Positions 11,691-21,936 of a stretch of DNA of 64,000 nucleotides are shown here, piece after piece (the first letter of the stretch is position 1; the number at the start of each line of letters is the position of its first letter). The position numbers were made by a program, and so were the translations under genes. The stretch covers positions 62,001 to 126,000 of the forward strand of contig WNNJ02002084.1 in the NCBI GenBank assembly GCA_012934845.2, in the 5' to 3' direction. The notes below the pieces were generated by a model, which saw only the letters and a program-made list of their open reading frames with translations, did no database searches and was not told the origin of the DNA. Origin of the DNA: Pomphorhynchus laevis (lineage: Eukaryota; Acanthocephala; Palaeacanthocephala; Echinorhynchida; Pomphorhynchidae).

Positions 11691-11847
11691 TACTATCAAT
11701 GATCTACCTGACATATTGAGTTCTGATTCACTGCTTTATGCGGACGATCCCAAGATATGGAGAGGTATAGAATCCTTAGGTGATTGAGTGAAATTACAAA
11801 TGGATATCATTGCCATTGTAAATTAGGCTGTTAAAATGATTTATTAA
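11691..11847 (+). repeat. 157-base direct repeat, copy 2
   Basis: Second copy of 11232-11388. Family B coding resumes to its right, so this copy is probably the in-place one and the other was added with the minisatellite insert. Confidence 0.85.
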
Positions 11848-12552
11848 TTAATTTATCTAAATGTGCCTATATGCCAATACAATGTTCACGAAATTATATT
11901 TCATCTACATATTTCCTTGGATTAAAAAAATTGAACAAGTAAACCACTTTAAAGATCTGTACATGTAAGTTTTTTGATGATTTGTCGTATCAACGACATA
12001 CGATTATGTATGCCCTAAGGCCCAACGAATGGCCCGACTCATGCGCCGTACATTTGATTAACTGAGTCCACAATCATTTCGAACTCTGGCTTATGCGATT
12101 ATTTTGAGTAATTTGTTATATGGATACCAGTGTACTTATCCGAAGACTATACGTGAAGAGCTCCAGATGGAGAGTTTATTACGACGTGGAACTAAATTTG
12201 CTCGATAAGCACGGAACTTTCCATATAATGTCTGGTTGGAAATGTTTCACATGAAGAGCTGAGCTTCACTAGAGATTTTCATGGTTTGTGCCTTTTGTGG
12301 AAGGTTTTGCATAACCCTAGACACGTGCTGAATAATTTAATGGTTAAGATCTGACAGTGTATTGCTTGTACATTCATTCTATTTGTGTAGAAAATGGATT
12401 ATTAATTCAACGACAATGCAGTTCAATCGGCGAATCATCATCAGGTGGAATTGGTTGAATGGGAAGATTGTGGGGTGTAGTTCGTTAAAACGATTTAAAC
12501 AAGCTCTTTTAGCAACTTAATGTTTTTTTTTGCTTTATATGATGCAACTATT

Positions 12553-12563
12553 GAGCTTTGCTC
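12553..12563 (+). promoter_or_regulatory. Family B-type 3' hairpin
   Basis: GAGC-TTT-GCTC, about 25 bases upstream of the TAATAATAA tail. The same stem is found at 27075-27085 and 55798-55808. A different paired stem occupies the equivalent place at 17237-17248, 35252-35263 and 20699-20711. Confidence 0.6.
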
Positions 12564-12831
12564 TTAATGTTGTCATGTAATAATAACGCAGAGATTTATT
12601 AAACCCACTTTGCAAATAAATAAATTGAAAAAATGCTGCAATAAACATTTAAATTAGTAGATTGACGAATAGCAAATCACAGTAATCAAATTTAGGTTAT
12701 GAGTATGATAACCGATCAATACTACTGAGTGATAATTTCGATAAATAAACACATTTTGAAAGTTCAGTTTGAACTTTCTTGGCTGCTTAATAAACTACTT
12801 ACAATTACAGTTGCAGATTACAGAAAAATTT

Positions 12832-12966
12832 GGTTTCTCATAAACATACAATTATAATTTGAGCTTATAATTCCGAATTGGGCGATTAGAAATTGATAGA
12901 TTCGCTTGATTGATGTTAGGACTCGAGCAATCCTAGAAAATATTTTCGTTTCTTATAAATATACAA
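12832..12966 (+). promoter_or_regulatory. 5'UTR motif pair of family B
   Basis: GGTTTCTCATAAACATACAA at 12832-12851 and the variant CGTTTCTTATAAATATACAA at 12947-12966, both upstream of the ORF1 start at 13020. The first differs by one base from 42888-42907 in a family A element. An internal promoter or RNA element is plausible, because LINEs must carry their promoter downstream of the start of transcription. Confidence 0.5.
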
Positions 12967-13019
12967 GTTTCAAATTCTAAGCTGCTAACAAATAACTATT
13001 TACACATACAAATTTCACA

Positions 13020-14174
13020 ATGAAGAAAGCAAATTCGAAGAGAGCGTCAAACACTATACATATCACGCAACATCGTAATGCGTATAAGCGGCTAGAGGTC
13101 GAATGCTGCAATAAAGGCTGTGAAGTGTGGTCTATTGTCGACATTCCTTTAAATACCGAGTCGTCACTCAAGAGCAAGGACTTTTATTGCGGCTTTTGTT
13201 CTGCTACAATGATTTCGGCCCTCCAAATGAAACTAGTGCAAGATATGGTTTGTGATGTGAATTGTTGTGATATATCATTACCTATCAACTTAAATGACGT
13301 TCGTGTCTCTCAAGACAGCACGGACCATCAAACTTCGATAAACACTTGTACCGTTAATCCTGTCGTTAAGCTGCCATTAGATGACAGTTCAACTCCTGAC
13401 CTATGTGAACCGAGGATTGAATTACCTTCACTGTCATCTACGCATCAGCACGATAATACTTCAAATGTCGAACTTCAAATGCTGTCATCCTTTCAGGACA
13501 AAGAAAAATCGGTCATTCATGTTGAACAAACTACACCAGCTGTAAACAAAGGAAGGGTATGGCGCAACACTCTATTGCAACCTACACGAAACGCTGGATC
13601 GACATACCATCAATTGGGTGAAATCAGAGGTAGCGATTCGAGTGGGGCCATCGATAGAAAACATAAGGCCAAAAATAAGAATAAATCAGGAAATTATTTA
13701 CCTTCAAATGGTCAAAGCATTTCTTTGGACAACGCTCCTTCTACAAACTACCGTTCGCATCCAGATAGGTCTTGCAATATCTTATTTAGTGGTATCGCTG
13801 AATCAAAGGCCAGTAACTCACAAACACGTATGAATGATGATGTGTCCAGCCTCCGTACTGTGTTCTGTCAGTTACTCTTGGAAGGTGATGAGAAGCTAGC
13901 TTCTACTCTGAAGGTTACAAAGTTGTTTCGACTTGGAAAAAAGGTGGTAGAGAAACCAAGATTGTTGAAAGTTGTATTATCTTCCGCAAAACATGCAGAC
14001 CTTTTGCTCAAACGTGGTTTTCGACTTAAAGATTATCCACATCGTATTCTTAAGGATCTGAGTCTCGAAGATCGTTTAAAGTTGAAAGAAGCAAAAACAG
14101 TATTACGAAACCGGCTATCTGAAGGTGAAACTTATGCATACGAAATTTTCAGGTTGTCAGGTGGCACCCAGTAG
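13020..14174 (+). CDS. Family B ORF1, RNA-binding protein of a LINE
   Basis: 384 residues. An N-terminal cysteine finger spans residues about 26-60: C-x4-C-x-V-W (CCNKGCEVW), then FYCGFC. A long low-complexity serine/threonine middle follows. The C-terminal half (about residues 250-375) has the shape of a LINE ORF1 RNA-binding domain: a SCNILFSGIAES strand, RMNDDVSSLRTVF, VTKLFRLGKK, then PRLLKVVLSS and a helical tail. Proteins of this kind coat the element RNA and may act as nucleic-acid chaperones. The start at 13020 is the first ATG ahead of the finger. It overlaps ORF2 by 50 bases, so ORF2 translation probably depends on reinitiation. The exact fold of the finger is not known to me. Confidence 0.8.
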   Translation: MKKANSKRASNTIHITQHRNAYKRLEVECCNKGCEVWSIVDIPLNTESSLKSKDFYCGFCSATMISALQMKLVQDMVCDVNCCDISLPINLNDVRVSQDSTDHQTSINTCTVNPVVKLPLDDSSTPDLCEPRIELPSLSSTHQHDNTSNVELQMLSSFQDKEKSVIHVEQTTPAVNKGRVWRNTLLQPTRNAGSTYHQLGEIRGSDSSGAIDRKHKAKNKNKSGNYLPSNGQSISLDNAPSTNYRSHPDRSCNILFSGIAESKASNSQTRMNDDVSSLRTVFCQLLLEGDEKLASTLKVTKLFRLGKKVVEKPRLLKVVLSSAKHADLLLKRGFRLKDYPHRILKDLSLEDRLKLKEAKTVLRNRLSEGETYAYEIFRLSGGTQ

Positions 14175-17172
14175 TTCGTTGGAATCCCATAACGATCAAC
14201 AGCGTCACTTAGCAGTATCCAGTTTGAATTTTGCTAGTTCGTCTGGAAAAGGTAGTTTCAACAGTCATTCATCGCAACTCTTCAATAGTGTTAGTTTCAA
14301 TTCTGATCTGGGACACTTAGTTTCATTCAGCAAATTATTCACCGTTCCTAGTAATCCCTTACCACAACCCACACGCTATTTATCGATTGGGTATTCTAAT
14401 CTTCGTAGTTTGCCTGCTCAAATAGTGGAGTTGAAGTATCACATGCTTTCTCATTCGTATGACATTTCCTGCGTTGCTGAGTCCTGGTTGCATCAATATA
14501 TTGTCGATACCACTGTGAACATTCCTGGTTTTCGCCTTATACGAAGCGACAGGATATCAGGTAGGCGAGGTGGCGGTGTCGCCGCGTATGTCAGAGAAAA
14601 TTTCCTCATATCTGAGGTGTTGAATATTTGTGACCCTTGTGGGTCTTTTGAGACTCTATGCTTCCGTATTGATCACTCAGCGACCAGTATGAACTTTTGC
14701 GTCGTGTATCGATCTCCGTCAGTAATTGCAGACACTGATCAACTAAAACTTATTTTACAATCGGTATGTTCCTCCCCTCACTTTATTCTTTTGGGCGATT
14801 TTAATCTTCCACGATCTAGATGGTCAGACTATGTCTTTTCTGATGGTAGTTCCACGGAAAGGGAAATATCTGAGTTCCTTGCTGAGGAACTCATGCTGAT
14901 TCAGCATGTACAAGAACCAACTTGCTTAACTTCAAGATCGGATTCGGTACTTGATCTGGTGTTTTCCAGATATGTAGGAGACATAATCAAAGTTGATCAT
15001 CTCCCTCCTTTAGGAAGTAGTGACCACTGCTTGCTCTCCTTGACGGCTGTCCCTTATTCCAGATTCTGTCCACCTTGTTCAAAAACTTACAAACGTCATT
15101 GGTCGAAAGTGAGAAGAGAAGATGTTTTGAGAGTTTACAACCAATTCCCGTGTACTTTTATGAACACGGACAAGCTATCATTGAATATGATCACTGATTA
15201 CCTACATAAATTATCTGATATTCTTGCCCCTATGCGCGAATCCTCTTATGCTGCTAAGTCACCTGCATGGATAGATTCCAACGTCAGACAACTAATAAGT
15301 TCAAGAAATTGTTTATGGAAGCTTCAGCGTTCTGATTCTAGTTTCTCTGCCAGATATAAATATGTTCGAAATCTTTGTACTAGAGTGAAAGCAACAAAAC
15401 GATGTGCATTCGAATCGTATATCGCTAATAATGTAACACGGAATCCAAAACTATTCTGGGCCTATGTTCGTCGCAACAGAACCCTTAATACAGAAATCAA
15501 GTATGTCCTTAATGCGGAGGGATGTATGATAACTTCTCAGAGTGGTATTGTGGAATGCCTTGCTACGTCTTTTTCGATACCGACAAATAATTCACAAAGA
15601 GCTTCTATCACTTCGCATGGTGTAGCATTAAAGCAATCTTCGCGTTTTCTTCCAGTAACGATTAGTGAGATTGTAAGTCAGCTTGATCAGCTTGACCCAT
15701 TTAGCTCTACTGGCCCTGATGACATTTCTCCGTTTCTCTTGAAGAATTTATCTAGATATTTGGCTCCTTCCCTTCTTGCTATTTTTGAGAACAGTTTGAA
15801 CAGTGGATGTGTTCCTGAAGTCTGGAAAACTGCCATCGTAGTTCCGATCCCAAAGAAAACCATTGCAACGGCTTGTACTGACTATAGACCAATCAGCCTG
15901 ACTAGTTCTCTATGCAAAGTGCTTGAAAAGTTGATCGCCACCCGGATCAGGCATCACTTGAGGGAACTCGGAATAATGTCGTCTTCTCAGCACGGTTTCC
16001 TCCCTGGTCGTTCCTGCTTAACAAACTTATTGACTTCACGCGAAATGTGGGTTGAGGCGGTCAGTCGCGGCCAATCAATTAATGTGGTATTCATTGACTT
16101 TTCAAGAGCATTCGATCGGGTGCCGCATGAGAGCTTGGTAGCATTACTATTTAACTACGGCATTCCTGTAATGTTGTGTAATTGGATTCAAGATTTCCTA
16201 CGTCATCGTTTCTTTAGGGTGAGAGTTGGCACCCATCTTTCCACTTCCAGACGCGTTTACTGTGGTGTTCCGCAAGGTACCGTACTAGGACCTCTGCTGT
16301 TTATTGTGTTCCTTAACGATTTGTTGCTGCGGATTCAGAGTCCCTGTCTTGCTTTTGCTGACGACCTCAAAATATGGTCTGTAGATGATATTGATCCGCT
16401 TGGCATTTCCCTGCAGGAAGACCTTAATGAAATATATCAATGGAGTGAGGCTACTGGTATGAAGATCAATGTTGACAAATGCGGCCACATGAAATTAGGA
16501 AGGCGTTGCGATGACCGTCGTTTTCGCCTCGGAACTTCAATTCTTAATGTCGTCATGGAGTATAGGGATCTGGGTGTCATGGTGCATAGGACATTGAAAT
16601 CCCGATCAAATACAGAGTTTGCCCATAGCAAGGCTTTGCGAGCTATGTACTGCGTCAAAAATGCATTTAATCGTATTAATCCATACGTCTTCAAACGGCT
16701 TTACTGCGCTCTTGTTCGCCCGCATATAGAGTACTGCGTGCAAGCAGTTTTTCCATACACTAAGAAAGAGTTCAATAGACTAGAGTCAATCCTTCGTAGA
16801 GGTTCTCGAATGTGTATGGATGGATCATATTCATATCGTGAACGGCTTGAATTTCTAAAGATACCATCTTTGGGTCAGAGGCTATATTACCTAGACCTTG
16901 TTGCATTATGGCGAATGGTAAATGGGATAGATGGTTTTCCCTCGTGCTATGTTAAAGTTTGTTCTCAGACGCATCGTGGCCACCCGTTGAAACTATTTAA
17001 GTTTCCCCATGGTAAAGTAGTGAGTTTGGCTAGGCTCTCACATCGAGCATTAAACGCCTGGAACACGTTGCCAGGAGAAATAGCATGTACCAAGGACTTA
17101 TCTCAATTTAAAGTTCAACTTCGTCAGTGGATTAACGATCATGGCATTCCGAATGTATACAATATTATGTAA
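14125..17172 (+). CDS. Family B ORF2, endonuclease-reverse transcriptase
   Basis: 1015 residues, uninterrupted. The APE-like endonuclease occupies about residues 85-310, with GDFN at 224-227 and the SDH motif at 299-301. A linker runs to about 560. RT occupies about 565-830, with catalytic D658 in FIDFSRAFDR, GVPQG at 714-718 and FADD at 743-747 (catalytic D746-D747). The C-terminal region (about 830-1015) is rich in arginine and tyrosine and lacks a CCHC knuckle. The enzyme nicks genomic DNA and copies the element RNA from the nick (target-primed reverse transcription). The motif set and hairpin/(TAA)n tail point to the CR1/Jockey group. All catalytic residues I can identify are present. Confidence 0.9.
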   Translation: MKLMHTKFSGCQVAPSSSLESHNDQQRHLAVSSLNFASSSGKGSFNSHSSQLFNSVSFNSDLGHLVSFSKLFTVPSNPLPQPTRYLSIGYSNLRSLPAQIVELKYHMLSHSYDISCVAESWLHQYIVDTTVNIPGFRLIRSDRISGRRGGGVAAYVRENFLISEVLNICDPCGSFETLCFRIDHSATSMNFCVVYRSPSVIADTDQLKLILQSVCSSPHFILLGDFNLPRSRWSDYVFSDGSSTEREISEFLAEELMLIQHVQEPTCLTSRSDSVLDLVFSRYVGDIIKVDHLPPLGSSDHCLLSLTAVPYSRFCPPCSKTYKRHWSKVRREDVLRVYNQFPCTFMNTDKLSLNMITDYLHKLSDILAPMRESSYAAKSPAWIDSNVRQLISSRNCLWKLQRSDSSFSARYKYVRNLCTRVKATKRCAFESYIANNVTRNPKLFWAYVRRNRTLNTEIKYVLNAEGCMITSQSGIVECLATSFSIPTNNSQRASITSHGVALKQSSRFLPVTISEIVSQLDQLDPFSSTGPDDISPFLLKNLSRYLAPSLLAIFENSLNSGCVPEVWKTAIVVPIPKKTIATACTDYRPISLTSSLCKVLEKLIATRIRHHLRELGIMSSSQHGFLPGRSCLTNLLTSREMWVEAVSRGQSINVVFIDFSRAFDRVPHESLVALLFNYGIPVMLCNWIQDFLRHRFFRVRVGTHLSTSRRVYCGVPQGTVLGPLLFIVFLNDLLLRIQSPCLAFADDLKIWSVDDIDPLGISLQEDLNEIYQWSEATGMKINVDKCGHMKLGRRCDDRRFRLGTSILNVVMEYRDLGVMVHRTLKSRSNTEFAHSKALRAMYCVKNAFNRINPYVFKRLYCALVRPHIEYCVQAVFPYTKKEFNRLESILRRGSRMCMDGSYSYRERLEFLKIPSLGQRLYYLDLVALWRMVNGIDGFPSCYVKVCSQTHRGHPLKLFKFPHGKVVSLARLSHRALNAWNTLPGEIACTKDLSQFKVQLRQWINDHGIPNVYNIM

Positions 17173-17236
17173 CCGCTATTAACTTTTTTTTTCTTCTTTT
17201 CTTTTCTTTTTTATTTCCTATGTGATCAGTTGAAAC

Positions 17237-17248
17237 AGCCATTTGGCT
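17237..17248 (+). promoter_or_regulatory. Family B 3' hairpin (AGCCA stem)
   Basis: AGCCA-TT-TGGCT, about 65 bases after the ORF2 stop and just before ACTTGTAATAC and the (TAA)n tail. It is the analogue of GAGC-TTT-GCTC in other B copies, with different but still complementary bases. Confidence 0.6.
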
Positions 17249-17280
17249 ATAACTTGTAATACTAATAATAATAATAATAA

Positions 17281-17639
17281 CATGTAAAGACGTGAAAATG
17301 AGATTGACAACATTCAGAACAGAAAAGACAATTACAAGTCAAAGATATTTCATGAATCATTCCGCGTTTCTCACAAAATTTAGTGTGGTATGTATCCATG
17401 TAATGATGCACGTCAAATATGTGGTTTATTACTATCTAAAGGATTTCTCCAATTCGATTGAGTATAAGCACGAGTTAACTGATACTCAGGGTTTAAAAGT
17501 GCCGTCTTACTTTCAAGATTTCAAATATTTGTAAGAAATTCATGGGTAAGAGATAGGTTAAAAAGTTCTCTTATAAAGATCGAGCATGACTTCACCTTTG
17601 CTAGGAATCCTACGACAAGGCTCGAGCACTTCGGTGAAA
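17281..17639. other. Unassigned stretch after the intact LINE
   Basis: No recognised product. The 80-residue plus-strand frame at 17292-17534 has no motif I know and no context that supports it. Confidence 0.35.
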
Positions 17640-17985
17640 CCCCGACTATGCTTTCAATGCATCGAGTCTGACAGTTATCGATCTGTTTAAAGTTGGATGA
17701 TTTCAGGTATATGAGAAGTGAATGTACATTTTGGTGTCATTAAGATTCCTAGATATGTGTAATTAGAACAAAATTCTAGATGTACATAGTCGATAAAAAG
17801 TTTATCAGACCGACATAGACGACAACCGCTACGGAATTTTATCACTTTTGTTTTAATCAACACTTCATTATCTTTACAATACGCAGATAAGAAGTCCAAT
17901 GCGGTTTGCCCGGAACTAATGTCAGCGCTCAAATTGCTAAGTCATCAGCATACAGTATTGAAGTTGTGCCCCCGTTAATTCAGCC
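17640..17985 (-). mobile_element. Family F LINE RT fragment
   Basis: The minus strand reads through an RT palm end: SILYADDLAI (at about 17960-17930), then a thumb-like run with FRSGCRLCRSDK and YTYLGILMT. This is the usual LINE order after the catalytic DD. One stop follows YADDLAI. No other part of the element is visible, so the clade is open. Confidence 0.6.
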
Positions 17986-17989
17986 CCGG

Positions 17990-19135
17990 AAACGACACCT
18001 TGTAATGTGGACATATCTCTACGGCAGGGGTTGCAACCAAATCGACTTTATTCTTGTTCGCATACGGTGTAGAAAAGCCATCACAAACTGCCGCTCGTAT
18101 TGGAGAATTGATGTGGTGACCGACCACTCGCTGGTAATATTGGGTATTGAAGCGACATTCAAAGCCAAGTCACCAAGGTCAAAGTTAATTCAACCGGATG
18201 TGCGACTACTAGAAAACAATTGTATCCGTAGGAAATACATTGATAGTGTATCGCACAAGCTTAAATCTAAATTTATCCCACTCTCGGATGGAAATAAATG
18301 TTCGTTAGATCGATGAACGATGGTCAGCACTCAAGAACACGCTATATTCTTCAGCTCACGATCTTCTTCCTTATCGCAAAATGCCTAGGAACGAGTGGAT
18401 AAGTGAAGCATCTACTATGATCTCCGAACGGGGAGAGTCAAGCATGACTGTAGGAAATATCAATGAGGCAACGATTCTTATTCGTAAATTATGCGCCAGT
18501 ATGTCATGATAAAGATATATATTGGCTAGAAATTGCAAAATAAGCCCAAAAGACAGCTAATAATGGTAATGCGCTTAAGTTTTTCAGTCTCATAAGAAGA
18601 TTCTACACACCTAGTCAGCTTAGTGGAGTTACAGGCTTGTGGGACACCGATATGGCATGTAAAGTGTTCGAAATGTCTGCACGGTTAAAATGCTGGAGAG
18701 TTCATTTCGCAAATCTCTACCGAAAGACAGACACCTGAACATGCTCATATAACAATGTAATATTTCAAGGACGTCAAGTAGGCACTGTGCACACAGATGT
18801 ATTGGAAATCGACGATAATTTCCCGAATTTCGCAAATCTCATTTGGCAAACACTTGACCAGCACAGTGAAGGTAGAGGCTTTCATCCGAGCAATGTTCTG
18901 CTTTCTGATATGACCTATGCGGATGATGTGGCAATACTGACAGAATCATATAATGATGCGCAACGTACAGCAAACCGTATAGACGAGGTAGCAAGAAAAT
19001 ACGGGTTGTACCTTAACATACCAAAATGTAAGTTACTCGCCATAAACCCCCCACTATGCTCAGTTATTATCGGTGGTATAACTATTGAACAGGTACAATC
19101 TTTCACTTATCTCGGAATCCGACGACTCGACGATC
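17990..19135 (+). pseudogene. RTE-like LINE fragment with internal RT deletion
   Basis: At 18040-18320 the plus strand encodes the end of an RTE-type endonuclease (QIDFILVRIRCRKAITNCRS, then VVTDHSLV as the SDH equivalent). A typical RTE linker follows (WSALKNTLY, EWISEASTMI, ANNGNALKFF) with frame changes at 18330-18760. At 18900-19120 RT resumes at MTYADDVAILTES with a YLGIRRL thumb motif. The RT fingers and first catalytic aspartate are missing, so it is dead. Confidence 0.7.
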
Positions 19136-19254
19136 AAATTGGATGGATCTTGATTTCCTTACTCTATCTCTACGTATGGTCATACAATGACCACCTCGGA
19201 GCATATCCGATGAGCGCAGATGAATGCACCCTCGAAGAAGATGATTCGGTTAAT

Positions 19255-19369
19255 TAAAAATTTGCCAAACCATACAAACCATACCATACCAAACCATACA
19301 AACCATTTGGTTTGGTTTTGCCAAACAAAACCATACTGTCAGGTGGACCGGCGGGTCCACCTGACGGTA
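19255..19369. repeat. CCAAACCATAC repeats and a 12-base hairpin
   Basis: About 75 bases of irregular CCATACAAA/CCAAACCATAC units on both strands (AACCATTTGGTTTGG is self-complementary in part). Then comes an inverted repeat GTCAGGTGGACC-GGCG-GGTCCACCTGAC (about 19338-19365). It abuts the end of a minus-strand family B fragment. Confidence 0.6.
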
Positions 19370-19985
19370 TCAAGTCGAAGTACTTTTAGTCTTTCAAGGC
19401 AGGACAATGATTTCAACATCGGTGATGGACTGGTAGATTTATAAAATACCTTCTCTGAACCAATATGTTTTATTGAATTATGGAGAAATGCATATGGAGT
19501 AGCATACGAAAGTCGGTTTAACACATGAGCAAACATTAGAGGACGAAGGGCAATTGGGTGAAGTGAGACGAAAGTGCATCTAATCAGACAATCATCTTAT
19601 AAGCATTAGCACACATGCTCAGTATGTGTGGCAGTACTCAAATCATTGTTTAGCCAGACTCCCAAGTCCTTATGGTTGTCAACGCGCTCTATATCGCTGC
19701 CTTGATAGCTATATATAGGTAATGATTGACAATGAGCAAATCCGTCAAAATCACGTAAATGTTTGCATTTTGATATATTCACGGCTAACTTATTGAGAAC
19801 AGACCACTTCCCGACTTCGTAAATGTTTTGTTGTAGCATAGCTATATCACTGGGTGAATGAACCATCTTCCAGATTTTCAAATCGTCTACGTACAAAATC
19901 ATTAGGGACTCAGTGAATTCGTGTAGATCCTTGATGTATACACTGAATAACATTGGACCCAATACTGAACCTTGGGGCAATGTGT
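19370..19985 (-). pseudogene. Family B ORF2 RT and C-terminal fragment
   Basis: From 19980 leftward the minus strand reads PQGSVLGPMLFSVYIKDL, then LYVDDLKIW (YADD with A to V), KCKHLRDF and DLGVWLNNDL. After a frame change it reads FAHVLNRLSYATPYAF to LRLDTVRWTRR at 19350. It aligns with the plus-strand copy at 25500-25950 and 27120-27300. No 3' tail is visible. Confidence 0.8.
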
Positions 19986-20085
19986 GGCAGTATTCAAATC
20001 ATTGTTTATCCACACTCCCTAGTACTTATGGTTGTCAACGCGTTCTATATCGCTGTCTTGATAGTTATAAAATGCTGGCTATTCT
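19981..20085 (-). repeat. Partial duplicate of the adjacent family B fragment
   Basis: This 100-base stretch repeats 19621-19725 with several differences (TGTGTGGCAGTA-TCAAATCATTG, GTTGTCAACGCG). It is a second, separately diverged piece of family B RT, or a local duplication, joined head to tail. Confidence 0.7.
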
Positions 20086-20669
20086 TTCTAATAATGATAT
20101 AGATAAGTAAGGACTGATATTGTCGAGACCTAAATAATCACACGGATGATGTTGCGATAATTTTAATACGACTTGGCTTAAGTGTCTTAAGTAAATATGT
20201 ATGGCCTAGACAGTTTGTATATTGAGTGAACGGCTTTAAGACGAACTGAGATTTAAGTATATAGTAGAAAAATTTAGCATATTATAATTACGTATTGGTT
20301 AACGGTATAATTCGTATCCCGCACGAGGCTGCGGTTTTCAGCTTTTATGAAGGAAGCGATCAAAATATGATTAACGAATATAAACAAGCGGACATCGATC
20401 GTTAATTGCTGCAGTTATAACAGTACATAATGGTATACACTCGTATTACCAATAATTTTGACGATGATCACCTTTTTTACAGACGATATTTGGTAACCGA
20501 GCATGCGCAGAGCGTTGATGTTAGTTAAATTCAGTAATTACATTTTCGTTAATCTGGGCTGCCTAACTATCAATTAAAATCCGGCGCTCAACATTCAGAG
20601 TCCCTTTTAAATACTTTATCAGATAAATAAATTGTTATTACTTAGCCACAAATTATTTTTTAGAAAGTC
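20086..20669. other. Unassigned AT-rich stretch
   Basis: No supported gene or element. Confidence 0.35.
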
Positions 20670-20698
20670 ATGTTTATTTATTATTACATACAACTTAA

Positions 20699-20711
20699 GA
20701 GCCAAGGGCTC
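20699..20711 (-). promoter_or_regulatory. Family E 3' hairpin
   Basis: On the minus strand GAGCC-CTT-GGCTC, followed within 20 bases by the (TAA)n-type tail. Position and shape match the family B hairpins, but the stem bases differ and remain paired. Confidence 0.6.
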
Positions 20712-21700
20712 ATGGAAAGTTTGCTCACAATAAATAAAAACTGAATAAAACCAGCATAAAGAGAAAACGTGAACGTAAAAACAATCAAAGATAAAAGTGT
20801 TAGCCTGAAGCCACTGACGTAGTTTGCACTTGAAAAAATTCACTGCGCTGTTGATTATTGTGGCAGGCATATAGTTCCAAAGTCTTCCGATTCGATCACA
20901 GAGTGTCAGTCTTTTTGGTAAGCGGAAGTGATATTTGAAAACGGTATTTATGTCTGCGGAGACATGTTATCTTACTTAAATTGAATGTATATCGACAGGT
21001 ATGCTCGGATGTGGTAAGAGTCCTCCACATGAATATCAAATCAGACAGCTTGAGTGAAATTTCAACTGGACATACTTGAAGTGCTTTCATACGTTTGACA
21101 TTAGGCAGCGACCTTGTTGATCCAGCCAAACCAGTAACCATACGTTATACTATCTTAAAATGCTAAATATCCTAGTGAAATTGTGGATGAGTGACAGGAG
21201 ACATGTATAAGACGAGTGGCAATCGAAGAGCTTTATATACAATATGAAAGCCATGGCGATTAAGTTGACCGAAAGAACACATTATTAGTCTTAGTAGTCG
21301 ATTTCATCTGCTAGACGAAATTGATACTTGAAGTCAAGTGCTCAGATTATGGCAAATCATAACTCTGAGATCGGATATGCTAGAAACTTGTTGTATCGTA
21401 CGATTCTCTATGACATAGCTACAATCGAACCTTTTGTTACCTGTGTAAGTGATCGCATTTTTCACCTTTCAATAACAACACTATGGAATGACACCATGAC
21501 ACTATCACATCAACATCACCCTTTATTACCTATATATCGAGAGTGTAAGTTAATGCCCGCCGTATATTTAGATCATCCGCATACATTACACATGAGCAGT
21601 TCAATTTACAGGGGTGCATATCGATGTAGATATTAAAAGCAATTGACTGAGGACACAATCTTAAGAGGCTCCGTATAATTGTAGATGCCAGTCCGGATAG

Positions 21701-21745
21701 AGTGCTTTCAACTTTTACTGCAAAGCGGTAAAAGTTGAAAGCACT
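21701..21745. repeat. Fold-back insertion in family E RT (18-base arms)
   Basis: A perfect inverted repeat: 21701-21718 against 21728-21745, spacer TGCAAAGCG. On the minus strand the right-hand coding copy (VKVESTLSG) is genuine RT. The other arm is its reverse complement and replaces about 20 expected residues. Confidence 0.75.
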
Positions 21746-21880
21746 ATCTCGGATTGGACTAGTAGGCTGAGTCCAATTATGGACTGGGCCTACCATATCG
21801 TAGGAGTGTAAGTCATCTAGAAGAATATCATGAAAAGCACAGTCGAATGTGTTCAATAGATTGAAAAATAGAATATCAAC

Positions 21881-21936
21881 CCCATAACTACAACGAACAA
21901 GCGGTTCGTTGCCATAACTACAACGAACCGCTTCAC
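21881..21936. repeat. Inverted-plus-direct duplication in family E RT
   Basis: CCATAACTACAACGAAC occurs twice directly, and AAGCGGTTCGTTG / CAACGAACCGCTT form 13-base inverted arms (21899-21911 and 21921-21933). Removing about 30 bases would reconnect the RT reading frame, so this looks like a template-switch insertion. Confidence 0.7.

Larger units (their letters stand above)
9791..12595 (+). mobile_element. Family B-like LINE, decayed copy with internal duplication
   Basis: Plus-strand pieces in order: EN (9791-10108, with YRSPYST and a D-N catalytic strand), linker (10625-10837), RT (11100-11300, SVPQGNVLGPLLF and YADDPKIW), a duplicated RT segment at 11691-11847, C-terminal region (about 11850-12530), the 3' hairpin at 12553-12563 and a TAATAATAA tail. 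It carries many stops. The catalytic YADD is followed by P where L is usual. Confidence 0.75.
12820..17280 (+). mobile_element. Family B LINE, apparently intact
   Basis: The only element here with both ORFs open. The 5'UTR carries two copies of a GTTTCTnATAAA-type motif (12832-12851 and 12947-12966). ORF1 is 13020-14174 and ORF2 14125-17172, overlapping by 50 bases. The 3'UTR has a T-rich tract, the hairpin AGCCA-TT-TGGCT, and a (TAA)n tail ending at about 17280. No clear target-site duplication was found. Intact frames suggest recent insertion; activity is not shown. Confidence 0.85.

Noticed and set aside
11232-11847. Pair of 157-base direct repeats, considered as LTRs of a solo element
   Set aside because: The repeats encode an internal piece of LINE RT and lack LTR-type ends; the DNA between them is a minisatellite.
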